Below, piece after piece: positions 1-8,518 of a DNA stretch of 64,000 nucleotides. Source of the DNA: Pistricoccus aurantiacus. Lineage in GTDB: Bacteria > Pseudomonadota > Gammaproteobacteria > Pseudomonadales > Halomonadaceae. Location of the stretch: NCBI RefSeq assembly GCF_042682565.1, contig NZ_JBHUIC010000013.1. The stretch is one strand, 5' to 3'. The stretch's first letter is position 1. Every line of letters starts with the position of its first letter. Under the pieces are notes generated by a model. It was not told the origin of the DNA. It saw nothing but the letters and a program-made list of their open reading frames with translations, and searched no databases. A program made the position numbers and the translations under genes.

Positions 1-1
1 C

Positions 2-568
2 GCGCTTCTCGAGCGACTCGACGATATCCAGGTCTCGGTGTCCCATACCACCCGCCGGCAGCGTCCCGGCGAACAGGACGGGGTCAACTATCACTTCGTC
101 TCCATCGAGACCTTCGAGCACCTGATAGAACGCGGCGATTTCTTCGAATACGCCAGGGTCTTCGATCACTATTACGGCACCTCGCGCCCGGCGGTTCAGG
201 CGCTGCTGGCCGCGGGTCAGGACGTGATCCTGGAAATCGACTGGCAGGGGGCGCGCCAGGCGCGGGATCAGATGCCGGAGGCGGTCTCGATCTTCATCCT
301 GCCGCCGTCACGGGAAGCGCTGCAGGAAAGGCTGATCGAGCGCGGCACGGACGACGCGGCGATCATCCAGCGACGCATGCGGGATGCGATCAGCGAGATG
401 TCGCATTTCGACGAATACGAGCAGGTGATCATCAACGACGATTTCGCCACCGCCCTGGCGGACCTGGAAGGCCTGGTACGCGCCGCTCGCTGCCGCCTGA
501 GCCGGGTACGCGAACATCACGCCGGGCTGATTGGCGCGCTCTTGTCACAAGACGAGCGCCTCAAGTAG
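2..568 (+). CDS. gmk: Guanylate kinase, 5'-truncated
   Basis: Guanylate kinase phosphorylates GMP to GDP with ATP in the cytoplasm and feeds GTP and (p)ppGpp pools. About 188 residues are visible, against roughly 205 in the family. The window begins inside the gene, so the N-terminal P-loop and the true start lie off the left edge. The GMP-binding segment is present: VSHTTRRQRPGE, then the GVNYHFVS and FFEYA stretches, followed by the LEIDWQGARQ core and the lid-region arginines. It stands upstream of rpoZ and spoT in the same direction, the usual gammaproteobacterial order, which links nucleotide supply with the stringent response. An in-frame GTG at 38 is internal and not a credible start. 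The assignment is secure; only the upstream boundary is unknown. Confidence 0.97.
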   Translation, partial: ALLERLDDIQVSVSHTTRRQRPGEQDGVNYHFVSIETFEHLIERGDFFEYARVFDHYYGTSRPAVQALLAAGQDVILEIDWQGARQARDQMPEAVSIFILPPSREALQERLIERGTDDAAIIQRRMRDAISEMSHFDEYEQVIINDDFATALADLEGLVRAARCRLSRVREHHAGLIGALLSQDERLK

Positions 569-682
569 ACTGGTTTATTGCGCGCTGCAGCGAAACCCCC
601 TTCTGGCGTTTGTTCTGGTCCTGTCGGCAGTGTCGCAATCCGCATTCTGTCACCCATTGCTGCTAAATAAGGTATCTGTCCC

Positions 683-937
683 ATGGCGCGAGTTACCGTC
701 GAAGACTGTCTGGAGCATGTCGAGAATCGTTTCAAGCTGGTGATGATTTCCACCCAGCGCGCCCGGCAACTGGCCCGCGGCTCCCGGGACGCGCTGCTTC
801 CCTGGGAAAACGACAAGCCCACCGTGATGGCACTGCGCGAGATCGCCGCGGGAAAGATCGATGAAAGCGTGCTCGACGAACCCGTCGAAGCCCCGGTGCG
901 TCAGCGTCCGCCGATCATCGAATTCAGCGAGGAATAA
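683..937 (+). CDS. rpoZ: RNA polymerase omega subunit
   Basis: Omega is the small RNA polymerase subunit that helps fold beta-prime and forms part of a ppGpp binding site. The 84-residue product starts MARVTVEDCLEHVENRFKLV and carries the conserved ARQLARG segment, the usual hallmark of RpoZ. Length is close to the 80-91 residues typical of gammaproteobacteria. The gap from gmk is 114 bp and from spoT 46 bp, so a gmk-rpoZ-spoT transcription unit is likely but not proved. Functionally this pairs an RNA polymerase component of the stringent response with the enzyme that makes and degrades the alarmone. Confidence 0.97.
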   Translation: MARVTVEDCLEHVENRFKLVMISTQRARQLARGSRDALLPWENDKPTVMALREIAAGKIDESVLDEPVEAPVRQRPPIIEFSEE

Positions 938-983
938 AAATTTTCCAACGCATCCGTTTTTCCTGGTAACACAGGCGCGCGCA

Positions 984-3110
984 ATGTTCACCATCGATGA
1001 CCTGGCCGATCGTCTCGACAGCTACCTTCCCCGGCATGAGATTCAGCAGGTCAAGCGCGCCTTCTATTACGCGGAACAGGCCCACGACGGTCAGCGTCGC
1101 CGCTCCGGCGAGCCCTATGTCACCCATCCCCTGGCGGTGGCCAATATCCTCGCCAACATGCACATGGATCACGAAAGCCTGATGGCGGCCATGCTGCACG
1201 ACGTGATCGAGGATACCGGCATTTCCAAGGCCGCCCTGATGGAGCAGTTCGGCGAATCCGTGGCGGTATTGGTGGACGGCGTCTCGAAGCTGACCCAGAT
1301 CACCTTCGAAGACAAGGCGGTTGCCCAGGCGGAAAACTTCCAGAAGATGGTGCTGGCGATGTCCCAGGACATCCGGGTAATCATCGTCAAGCTCGCCGAT
1401 CGTCTGCACAACATGCGCACCCTGGGCGCCCTGCGCCCGGACAAGAAACGCCGCATCGCCCGGGAAACCCTGGAAATCTACGCCCGCATCGCCGGGCGGC
1501 TGGGTATCAATACCATCCGCGTGGAGCTCGAGGACCTGTCCTTCCAGGCGATCTACCCGATGCGCGCCGAACGCATCAAGCACGCTGTCAGCAAGGCTCG
1601 CGGGCATCGTCGCTCCGCCATCCAGCAGATTCAGCGCGCCCTGCAGAAGTGCCTCGACGAAGAGGAGCTGCCGGGCACCGTCAGTGGGCGACAGAAGCAC
1701 CTGCTGTCGATCTATCGCAAGATGCGCGACCAGCAGAAGCCGTTCGCGGAAATCATGGACGTGTTCGGCTTTCGCATCACCACGGACAGCGTCGACAGCT
1801 GCTATCGCATTCTCGGCGCGGTGCACAATCTCTACAAACCGGTACCCGGGCGTTTCAAGGACTATATCGCCATTCCCAAGGCCAACGGTTACCAGAGCCT
1901 GCACACCACCCTGTTCGGGGTCGGCGGCATGCCCATCGAGGTACAGATTCGCACCCGGGAAATGGAGGCCATGGCGGAAAATGGTATCGCTGCCCACTGG
2001 CTCTACAAGGCCGGCCAGACGGAACGCCCCATCGCCGCCGGCAGTCATGCACGAGCCCGGGAGTGGGTGCGCGGACTATTGGAAATGCAGCGCCGGGCCG
2101 GAGACTCCCTGGAGTTCATCGAACACGTCAAGAACGACCTGTTCCCAGACGATGTCTACATATTCACCCCTCGAGGCGACATCATGGAACTGCCTCAGGG
2201 CGCTACGGTGATCGATTTCGCCTACAGCGTGCATACGGATATCGGCAACAGCTGTATCGCCTGTCGTATCGATCGCCACTTGGCGCCGCTGTCGACTCGC
2301 CTGGAAAGCGGCCAGACCGTGGAGATCATCACCGCCCCGGGCGCCAAGCCCAGCACCCACTGGCTATCCTTCGTGATCACCGCCAAGGCGCGCTCGGCGA
2401 TTCGCCACGCCTTGAAGCATCAGAAACAGCTTGAATCCGTGACCCTCGGCCGCCGGCTGCTCGACAAGGCGCTGGCGGATTTCGATACCAGTCTCGACGC
2501 CTTTCCCCCGGGACACCTTCGGCCCCTGCTGGAAGAGTTCGGCTACAAGCGCGAAGACGAACTGCTGGAATCCATTGGCCTGGGCACACGGCTGGGTTAC
2601 GGGGTTGCCCGGCGGCTGGTGGACATGCTGCCCGGGCACCATCTCGATACGGTCAGCCACAGCAACGACCCGGTAGTGATCAGCGGCGCCGAGGGCATGG
2701 TGATCAACTTCGCCCGCTGCTGCCACCCCCTGCCCGGGGACTCGGTGATCGGCCATCTTTCCATGGGCAAGGGGATCGTCGTGCACCGGGCGGACTGCCG
2801 CAATCTGGCGGAACTCCGGGACGAGCCAGAGAAACTCGTGGCGCTGCAGTGGTCGCCGAACATCCAGGGGGATTTCCCGGTGGGGCTGCGTATCGAAATG
2901 GAAAGCCGACGCGGGCTGGTGGCGGAAATCGCCAGCCTGGTAACGGATGCCGGCGCCAATATCGAGCGTATCGGCATCGAGGAGCGAGACGCGCGACTCT
3001 CCATCATCAACCTGATCCTCGCCGTGCGCGACCGGGTACATCTGGCGCGCATCATCAAGCGCATGCGCAACCTGCATAACGTCGGGCGCATCTCGCGGGT
3101 GCGTAACTGA
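984..3110 (+). CDS. spoT: Bifunctional (p)ppGpp synthetase/hydrolase SpoT
   Basis: SpoT degrades (p)ppGpp to GDP/GTP and pyrophosphate and can also synthesise it, setting the stringent response. The 708-residue protein (E. coli SpoT is 702) has an HD hydrolase domain with HDVIEDT at residues 72-78. A RelA/SpoT nucleotidyltransferase domain follows, with RFKDYIAIPKANGYQSLHT from about 290; the RxKD form is that of bifunctional enzymes rather than the ExDD of RelA. Next come a TGS domain (about 390-450), a helical/CC region with FARCCHPLPGD near 575, and a C-terminal ACT domain. The start chosen is ATG 984 (MFTIDDLADRLDSY), which matches SpoT N-termini. The frame is open further upstream to 861, but that would overlap rpoZ and add unrelated residues. 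Confidence 0.97.
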   Translation: MFTIDDLADRLDSYLPRHEIQQVKRAFYYAEQAHDGQRRRSGEPYVTHPLAVANILANMHMDHESLMAAMLHDVIEDTGISKAALMEQFGESVAVLVDGVSKLTQITFEDKAVAQAENFQKMVLAMSQDIRVIIVKLADRLHNMRTLGALRPDKKRRIARETLEIYARIAGRLGINTIRVELEDLSFQAIYPMRAERIKHAVSKARGHRRSAIQQIQRALQKCLDEEELPGTVSGRQKHLLSIYRKMRDQQKPFAEIMDVFGFRITTDSVDSCYRILGAVHNLYKPVPGRFKDYIAIPKANGYQSLHTTLFGVGGMPIEVQIRTREMEAMAENGIAAHWLYKAGQTERPIAAGSHARAREWVRGLLEMQRRAGDSLEFIEHVKNDLFPDDVYIFTPRGDIMELPQGATVIDFAYSVHTDIGNSCIACRIDRHLAPLSTRLESGQTVEIITAPGAKPSTHWLSFVITAKARSAIRHALKHQKQLESVTLGRRLLDKALADFDTSLDAFPPGHLRPLLEEFGYKREDELLESIGLGTRLGYGVARRLVDMLPGHHLDTVSHSNDPVVISGAEGMVINFARCCHPLPGDSVIGHLSMGKGIVVHRADCRNLAELRDEPEKLVALQWSPNIQGDFPVGLRIEMESRRGLVAEIASLVTDAGANIERIGIEERDARLSIINLILAVRDRVHLARIIKRMRNLHNVGRISRVRN

Positions 3111-3156
3111 CGCTATGTGATTGCTTCCCAACCTGCATCACTCAAGGAGATGCTTC

Positions 3157-3546
3157 ATGAGCAACAAAGCCGTGATCAATACCGACAAGGCCCCCGCCGC
3201 CATCGGTCCCTATTCTCAAGCCATCAAGGCCGGCAATACGGTGTATTTCTCCGGGCAGATCCCTCTGGATCCGGGCACCATGGAACTGGTGTCCGAGGAC
3301 TTCGAGGCCCAGGCTCGCCAGGTGTTCAAGAATCTCAGCGCGGTCTGCGAGGAAGCCTCCGGCTCGTTGAAGGATATCGTCAAGCTCAACCTGTACCTGG
3401 TCGACCTGGCGCAATTCGCCATCGTCAACCAGGTCATGGAAGAATTCTTCAGCGCACCCTTCCCGGCCCGCGCCGCAGTCGGTGTCAAGGCACTGCCCAA
3501 GGGCAGCCAGGTGGAAGCGGAGGCGGTGATGATCCTCGGCGATTGA
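3157..3546 (+). CDS. ridA: RidA family enamine/imine deaminase
   Basis: RidA hydrolyses reactive 2-aminoacrylate and related enamines released by PLP enzymes such as threonine dehydratase, protecting PLP enzymes in the cytoplasm. The 129-residue protein is a complete YjgF/YER057c/UK114 member: the IGPYSQAIKAGNTVYFSGQI stretch near the N-terminus, and F-P-A-R-A-A-V-G-V near the C-terminus, which includes the catalytic arginine. ATG 3157 is preceded by AAGGAGA at 3143-3149, a good ribosome site, so an upstream in-frame TTG at 3121 is rejected. It follows spoT by 46 bp, the same order as in Pseudomonas. The function is well supported by family membership; the exact substrate is inferred. Confidence 0.95.
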   Translation: MSNKAVINTDKAPAAIGPYSQAIKAGNTVYFSGQIPLDPGTMELVSEDFEAQARQVFKNLSAVCEEASGSLKDIVKLNLYLVDLAQFAIVNQVMEEFFSAPFPARAAVGVKALPKGSQVEAEAVMILGD

Positions 3547-3569
3547 TAGTGGTTATCCGCTGCGTCGAA

Positions 3570-3595
3570 CCGGTGGCGCCAATCCTCGCCACCGG
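3570..3595. terminator. Hairpin between convergent ridA and SDR gene
   Basis: A perfect 9-bp stem, CCGGTGGCG pairing with CGCCACCGG, closes an 8-base loop in the 68-bp gap between two convergent genes. The T-run after it is poor on both strands. It is best read as a shared transcript-end hairpin rather than a textbook intrinsic terminator. Confidence 0.5.
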
Positions 3596-3614
3596 CCCAT
3601 TTCAAGAAGCGCGT

Positions 3615-4490
3615 TCAGGCCTTCTGCGGGGTCAGAAAGCCGCCTTCCTCGAGTACCTGAACGTAGCCTTCCCGATAGCTCGGATAGTGAAAGCGATAGC
3701 CGCTGGCCAGCAGCCGAGCGTTGTTGCAGCGCTTGCTGGCGCGCTTTCGCAGCGGTGACTGGATCACTTCCGTGGCCTCTACCTTGAGCTTGCCGGCGAT
3801 CCACTGCATTACCTCATGCAGCGGCGCGGAATCGCAGTCCGTGGCCAAGTACAGGGATTCCAGGGGCTGATCCTTGAGCGCGGCGTCGATCAGATGCGCC
3901 AATACCCCGGCGCAGTCGTCTCGATGGATGCGATTGGAATACATCGGCGGCGAGACGGCGACGATACGGCCCTCGCCGACCTGGCGAATCAGGCGGTCGC
4001 GACCGGGGCCGTAGATACCGGAAAACCGCACCACGGTACCGGGAATCTCCTGATTCGAGAGCGCCTGCTCCGCCTCGATCATCAACTGCCCTGAGAAACC
4101 GCCGGGTTCGACGGGGCTCTGCTCATCCACCAGTTCCCCGTCCTGCTGGGCGTAGACGCTGGTGGAGGAGACGAAGAAGAGGCGCCGGGGCGGCGTCTTG
4201 CGGGTCGCCAGTTCCTTGAGTACCGCCTTGAGACCGTCCGGGTAGGCGGCTCGATAGGCGGCTTCATCGAAGCGACCGGCGCTGAGCACGTAGACGACGA
4301 TGTCCGCCTCCGGCAGTGCCGCGAGAGCCCCCTCCTCGTGTATATCCAGCGAAAGGGGTTCGATACCGCTGCCCTCGAGGGATTCCGCCCGGCGACGCAC
4401 GCCGATCACCCGATGACCGGCCTTCAACAGCACCTGACCCAGGACAGTACCGATATCGCCACAACCAATAATCAGAGTCGTCTTCTTCAC
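3615..4490 (-). CDS. NAD(P)-dependent epimerase/SDR-type protein (YeeZ-like)
   Basis: This is an extended short-chain dehydrogenase/reductase fold protein of about 291 residues. Near the N-terminus the dinucleotide-binding glycine motif IIGCGDIGTVLG is visible, then VIGVRRRAE, where the specificity loop reads arginine (suggesting NADP preference). FFVSSTSVYAQ and an FSGIYGPGRD segment are typical of NAD-dependent epimerases and the YeeZ group. The GTG at 4490 is chosen: it is preceded by a TGAGG ribosome site at good spacing and puts the nucleotide-binding strand at residue 5, as is normal. An in-frame ATG at 4559 would add 23 residues overlapping the oxyR promoter. The gene is divergent from oxyR (78 bp apart). 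The substrate cannot be told from sequence. Confidence 0.8.
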   Translation of the reverse strand: MKKTTLIIGCGDIGTVLGQVLLKAGHRVIGVRRRAESLEGSGIEPLSLDIHEEGALAALPEADIVVYVLSAGRFDEAAYRAAYPDGLKAVLKELATRKTPPRRLFFVSSTSVYAQQDGELVDEQSPVEPGGFSGQLMIEAEQALSNQEIPGTVVRFSGIYGPGRDRLIRQVGEGRIVAVSPPMYSNRIHRDDCAGVLAHLIDAALKDQPLESLYLATDCDSAPLHEVMQWIAGKLKVEATEVIQSPLRKRASKRCNNARLLASGYRFHYPSYREGYVQVLEEGGFLTPQKA

Positions 4491-4568
4491 CTTTACCTCA
4501 CCGCTTGATAAAACATCCCTATTAGAAACCGCTTTTCCGTAAAATCGGAGGATGCCCAAGGCATTACC

Positions 4569-5507
4569 ATGACTCTAACAGAACTCCGCTACATCGTAAC
4601 CTTGGCCCAGGAGCGTCATTTCGGCCGGGCCGCCGAGCGCTGCTTCGTTTCCCAGCCGACGCTTTCCGTGGCGGTCAAGAAACTCGAGGACGAGCTCGAG
4701 GTGGCGCTGTTCGAACGCTCCAAATCCACGGTGCAGGTCACGCCTCTTGGGGAGCGGATCATCGAGCAGGCCCAGCGGGTACTGGAACAGTCCAGCGTGA
4801 TCAAGGAGCTTGCCAACGCGGGCAAGGACCAGTTGGCCAGTCCGATACGCATCGGCGCGATCTACACCATCGGGCCTTATCTTTTTCCCTACCTGGTGCC
4901 GGAACTGTCCCGACGGGCACCGCAGATGTCACTGTACATCCAGGAGGGGCTGACCGGCGGGCTGCGGCGCAAGCTGCGTAACGGCGAGCTGGACGTGATC
5001 ATCGTCGCGCTGCCCTTCACGGAAACCGATGTGCTGACCAAGGCGCTCTACAAGGAGGACTTCGAGGTATTGATTCCTGCGGATCATCCCTGGGCCAAAC
5101 GGGAGAGTATCGACAAGGAAGATCTGCTCAAGGAGCGCCTGCTGCTGCTCGGCGAGGGCCACTGCTTTCGGGATCAGATTCTCGAGGCCTGCCCCGCCAT
5201 CGTCGACAAGCTGAACAGCCCGGACAATACCCTGACTGCGGAAGGCGGTTCCCTTGAGACCATCCGCCACATGGTGGCCTCAAGACTTGGCATCACCGTG
5301 CTGCCCCAGTCCGCCATCGGCACCAACCATTACGAGAACGGCATCCTGACCAGCCGCCCCTTCTCTCGGGAGGTACCGTCCCGTACCGTGGCCATCGCCT
5401 GGCGGGCCAGCTTTCCCCGGCCCAAGGCCATCGACGTGCTGACGGAGGCCATCAAGGCCTGTCGTGAACATCAACTCGATAGCAATCCTTTGATGAATAC
5501 GCCATGA
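4569..5507 (+). CDS. oxyR: Hydrogen-peroxide-sensing LysR regulator OxyR
   Basis: OxyR is a LysR-type activator that forms an intramolecular disulfide on peroxide exposure and switches on catalase, peroxiredoxin and iron-control genes. The 312-residue protein has an N-terminal winged HTH (about residues 1-60, with HFGRAAERCFVSQPTLS) and a substrate-binding-like regulatory domain. The two redox cysteines fall at residues 199 and 208 in GHCFRDQILEAC, exactly the spacing and numbering of E. coli OxyR, so peroxide sensing is expected to be intact. The stop codon overlaps the recG start by 4 bp (ATGA), as in Pseudomonas where oxyR and recG are co-transcribed. It is divergent from the SDR gene, so the 78-bp gap may hold an autoregulatory site. 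Confidence 0.95.
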   Translation: MTLTELRYIVTLAQERHFGRAAERCFVSQPTLSVAVKKLEDELEVALFERSKSTVQVTPLGERIIEQAQRVLEQSSVIKELANAGKDQLASPIRIGAIYTIGPYLFPYLVPELSRRAPQMSLYIQEGLTGGLRRKLRNGELDVIIVALPFTETDVLTKALYKEDFEVLIPADHPWAKRESIDKEDLLKERLLLLGEGHCFRDQILEACPAIVDKLNSPDNTLTAEGGSLETIRHMVASRLGITVLPQSAIGTNHYENGILTSRPFSREVPSRTVAIAWRASFPRPKAIDVLTEAIKACREHQLDSNPLMNTP

Positions 5508-7597
5508 GCGAACCCGGCGACGATGCCCTTGGCCAACCCGTCGACAGCCTCAAGGGGGTCGGCGAGGCGCTCGGCGCCAAGCTGGCACGGCTGCGTATCG
5601 CCCGGGTCGTCGATCTGCTGTTTCACCTGCCCCTGCGCTATCAGGACCGCACGCGAATCACCCCCATCGCCACCCTGCGTGCCGGTCAGGAAGCGGTGGT
5701 GGAAGGCGAGGTGGCGGCGGCGGAGGTGATCAAGGGGCGCCGGCGTAGCCTGCTGGTGCGCTTGAAGGATGGCACGAGCCTCCTCAGCCTGCGCTTCTTT
5801 CACTTCTCCCCGGCCCAGCAGCAGCAGTTCCAGTCCGGCACTGCGATACGCTGCTTCGGCGAGGCCCGGGCCGGGGCCACCGGGCTCGAGATCTATCATC
5901 CGGAGTATCGTCTGCTCAAGGCCGATACCCCGGTGGAGGAGCATCTCACCCCCATCTACCCCACCACGGAAGGGCTGCCCCAGACCCGGCTGCGGGGGCT
6001 GATCGGTCAGGCCCTGGCACTGCTGGAGGAAGCGCCGGACGCCCTGCCGGACTGGATTCCCGAGAGGCTTCGCGAGCGCTTTCGACTGCCGGAGCTACAA
6101 AATTCGCTGCGCTATCTGCACCAGCCGCCGCCGGAGGCGAACCTGGAGCAGCTGGCGGAGGGCCGTCATCCTGCTCAGCGGCGGCTGGCGCTGGAAGAAC
6201 TGCTGGCGCATCAGCTGAGCCTGCGGGAAGTGCGCCAGCGCATTCAGCAGGACGGGGCTCCTCGACTGCCTTCCGGCTGCAGCCTGCAGGCGCGCTTTCT
6301 GACCCAGCTGCCGTTTTCCCTGACCGGCGCCCAGCGCCGAGTGCTCGACGAGATCGCCCACGACCTGGAACGCCCGATTCCCATGCTGCGCCTGGTACAA
6401 GGGGACGTGGGCTCCGGCAAGACCGTGGTGGCGGCCATGGCGGCGCTGGACGCCATCGCCGGAGGCTGTCAGGCGGCAATGATGGCGCCCACGGAAATCC
6501 TCGCGGAGCAGCATTTTCGCACCTTCCGGGACTGGTTCACGCCGCTGGGCGTCGAGGTGACCTGGCTCGCCGGCAAGCTCCAGGGCAAGGCGCGGCTGGA
6601 CACCAAGGCAGCCATCCTCGATGGCCGCGCCCGCATGGTGGTGGGCACCCACGCCCTGTTTCAGGGGGACGTGCACTTTCAACGCCTGGGCCTGGCGATC
6701 ATCGACGAGCAGCACCGCTTCGGTGTGCATCAGCGCCTGGCGCTGCGGGAGAAAGGCGAGGCCGGCGGTCTGACCCCGCACCAGCTGGTGATGACCGCCA
6801 CGCCGATTCCGCGCACCCTGGCGATGAGCGCCTACGCGGATCTCGACGTCTCGATCATCGATGAACTGCCCCCGGGACGCACCCCGGTGAAGACCGTTGC
6901 GGTGCCGGACGAACGGCGCCCGGAGGTGGTCGAGCGCATCCGCAACGCCTGCGCGGAAGGACGCCAGGCCTACTGGGTGTGCACCCTGATCGAGGAATCC
7001 GAGGCGCTGACCTGCCAGGCGGCTCAGGTCACCCGGGAAAGCCTCACGGAAGCCCTGCCGGAGCTGGCCATCGGCCTGGTGCACGGACGCATGAAGGCGG
7101 CGGAGAAAGCGGAGGTGATGGGCGCCTTCAAGGCCGGCGAGCTGGATCTGCTGGTGGCCACCACGGTGATCGAGGTGGGGGTCGATGTGCCCAACGCCAG
7201 CCTGATGATCATCGAGAACCCGGAGCGCCTGGGGCTTTCCCAGCTGCACCAGCTGCGGGGCCGGGTGGGTCGAGGTTCCACGGAGAGTTTCTGCGTGCTG
7301 CTCTATCACCCACCCCTGTCCGCCCACTCCCGAGAACGTCTGGCGGTGATGCGGGACACCACCGACGGCTTTCGCATCGCCGAGAAGGACCTGGAACTGC
7401 GCGGCCCCGGCGAAGTGCTGGGTACTCGCCAGACCGGCCTCGCCCAGATGAAGATCGCCGATCTGGAACGGGACAAGGATCTGCTCGACAGGATACATTC
7501 CCTGGCCCAGGCGCTGTTGGAAGAAGCGCCCCAGGCCAGCCGACCACTGATCGAGCGCTGGCTGGGAGAAGAAGCCGGGCGTTACGGCCAGGTATAG
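5504..7597 (+). CDS. recG: ATP-dependent DNA helicase RecG
   Basis: RecG remodels stalled replication forks, Holliday junctions and D-loops by branch migration. The 697-residue protein (E. coli 693) has an N-terminal OB-fold wedge domain, then two helicase lobes: Walker A GDVGSGKT at 300-307, the DEQH box at 401-404 in IIDEQHRFGVHQR, the MTATPIPRTLA motif III, ATTVIEVGVDVPNA, and the motif VI region QLHQLRGRVGRG. A conserved TRG-type C-terminus follows. Translation is coupled to oxyR through the 4-bp ATGA overlap. The gene ends 19 bp before a convergent small gene. Confidence 0.97.
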   Translation: MSEPGDDALGQPVDSLKGVGEALGAKLARLRIARVVDLLFHLPLRYQDRTRITPIATLRAGQEAVVEGEVAAAEVIKGRRRSLLVRLKDGTSLLSLRFFHFSPAQQQQFQSGTAIRCFGEARAGATGLEIYHPEYRLLKADTPVEEHLTPIYPTTEGLPQTRLRGLIGQALALLEEAPDALPDWIPERLRERFRLPELQNSLRYLHQPPPEANLEQLAEGRHPAQRRLALEELLAHQLSLREVRQRIQQDGAPRLPSGCSLQARFLTQLPFSLTGAQRRVLDEIAHDLERPIPMLRLVQGDVGSGKTVVAAMAALDAIAGGCQAAMMAPTEILAEQHFRTFRDWFTPLGVEVTWLAGKLQGKARLDTKAAILDGRARMVVGTHALFQGDVHFQRLGLAIIDEQHRFGVHQRLALREKGEAGGLTPHQLVMTATPIPRTLAMSAYADLDVSIIDELPPGRTPVKTVAVPDERRPEVVERIRNACAEGRQAYWVCTLIEESEALTCQAAQVTRESLTEALPELAIGLVHGRMKAAEKAEVMGAFKAGELDLLVATTVIEVGVDVPNASLMIIENPERLGLSQLHQLRGRVGRGSTESFCVLLYHPPLSAHSRERLAVMRDTTDGFRIAEKDLELRGPGEVLGTRQTGLAQMKIADLERDKDLLDRIHSLAQALLEEAPQASRPLIERWLGEEAGRYGQV

Positions 7598-7616
7598 AAA
7601 CTAGTTTACGATCTGG

Positions 7617-7976
7617 CTAACGCATCTCGCCGAGCAATTTCTGCAGTTTTTCCAGATCCGAGGAGTCGCCCACCAGGCGGACCTCGTCGTTCATCATGCC
7701 GCGCAGGAAAGCCTTCTGAGAGGGTTTCTTGAGAATTTTCAGGGCCGCCTGCTGATTGGCAAAGCGTAGTTCCAGGTCCAGGTCCACCGGCAATCCGGTC
7801 GCTGTTTCGATACCCCGAGGCGACATGCAATAGTGTCGGGCGATGGTGAGATCTTCCGTGGCGATTCCCCAGTCGAGGCCTCGATAGCGCTCCAGCAGCT
7901 CACGAAAGCGTGGCTTGCGCTTGAACGCCCGCTTGAGCATGAAACCCAATACCCACAGCATTAAACGAAGCTTCAT
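7617..7976 (-). CDS. Conserved hypothetical protein, possibly SCP2-like
   Basis: A 119-residue protein of unknown function. It opens with a short basic, hydrophobic stretch (MKLRLMLWVLGFMLKRAFKR) that could be a membrane-proximal helix. It continues with a charged domain containing DLDLELRFANQQAALKIL and a helical C-terminus. The mixed alpha/beta pattern and size recall small SCP2-type lipid-binding proteins, but this is only a weak impression. The ATG at 7976 is chosen; a 13-residue extension upstream is open but has no good ribosome site. It sits between recG (convergent) and an HU gene on the same strand. A small conserved gene is also found at this place in Pseudomonas, which supports it being real. 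Confidence 0.7.
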   Translation of the reverse strand: MKLRLMLWVLGFMLKRAFKRKPRFRELLERYRGLDWGIATEDLTIARHYCMSPRGIETATGLPVDLDLELRFANQQAALKILKKPSQKAFLRGMMNDEVRLVGDSSDLEKLQKLLGEMR

Positions 7977-8073
7977 GACGGCTCCCGACGGCAAGAAAAG
8001 AGAAAATAAAAACAAAGGAGCGAAAACGTGATGGCGAACAGGCCGACTACCTCGGTAGCCGGCCAGGCGACGG

Positions 8074-8355
8074 CTACTTCTTGTTGCCTACCGCCTCCTT
8101 GAGTCCCTTGCCGGGTTTGAACGCCACGGTCTTGCTGGCGGGAATGGTCATCGTTTTTCCGGTTTGCGGGTTCTTGCCGCTACGTTCCGCGCGCTCACGC
8201 ACGGTGAAGGACCCGAAGCCGATCAAGGCCACATCCTGCCCCCTGGCCACGCTGTCGGTGATTTCATCAAGAATCACGTTGAGCACCTGGCCAGCCTTGT
8301 CCTTGGTAAGATCAGCACGCTCGGCGATCGCCGAGGCGAGTTCTGGCTTGCGCAT
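8074..8355 (-). CDS. hup: HU-family nucleoid DNA-binding protein
   Basis: HU dimers bend and wrap DNA non-specifically and help shape the nucleoid. The 93-residue product is a full-length bacterial histone-like protein: N-terminal helices (KPELASAIAERADLTKDKAG), the saddle with LIGFGSFTVRERAERSGKNP, and the DNA-intercalating arm containing GKTMTIPASKTVAFKPGK. AGGAGGG lies 5-6 bases before the ATG, a strong ribosome site fitting high expression. It resembles the HU relative next to recG and the rubredoxin reductase gene in Pseudomonas. Its IGFGSF and KNPQTG segments are also seen in IHF, but the arm and overall pattern favour HU. Confidence 0.93.
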   Translation of the reverse strand: MRKPELASAIAERADLTKDKAGQVLNVILDEITDSVARGQDVALIGFGSFTVRERAERSGKNPQTGKTMTIPASKTVAFKPGKGLKEAVGNKK

Positions 8356-8518
8356 GAAGCCCTCCTGATTTGGCTATCACGAGGCGACAGTGTCGCCCTG
8401 GCTTTTTGTCACTAACATTCTTGGATAAAGAACTTGCTTTTCAATTCGCGCTGTTGGAGACACCGCGCGACAAGGGTGCCACGAAACCATTCGCCGCAAA
8501 ACGCCGAATACGACGCCT

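Noticed and set aside
861..983. Upstream extension of spoT
   Set aside because: The frame is open to 861 but overlaps rpoZ and adds 41 residues unlike any SpoT; ATG 984 gives the standard N-terminus.
924..2048. Long open frame antisense to spoT (374 codons)
   Set aside because: A shadow of the GC-rich spoT codons; no ribosome site, no recognised domain, and spoT is complete on the other strand.
6095..7498. Long antisense open frame over recG (467 codons)
   Set aside because: Low-complexity, His/Gly/Gln-rich translation typical of third-position GC bias opposite a real gene.
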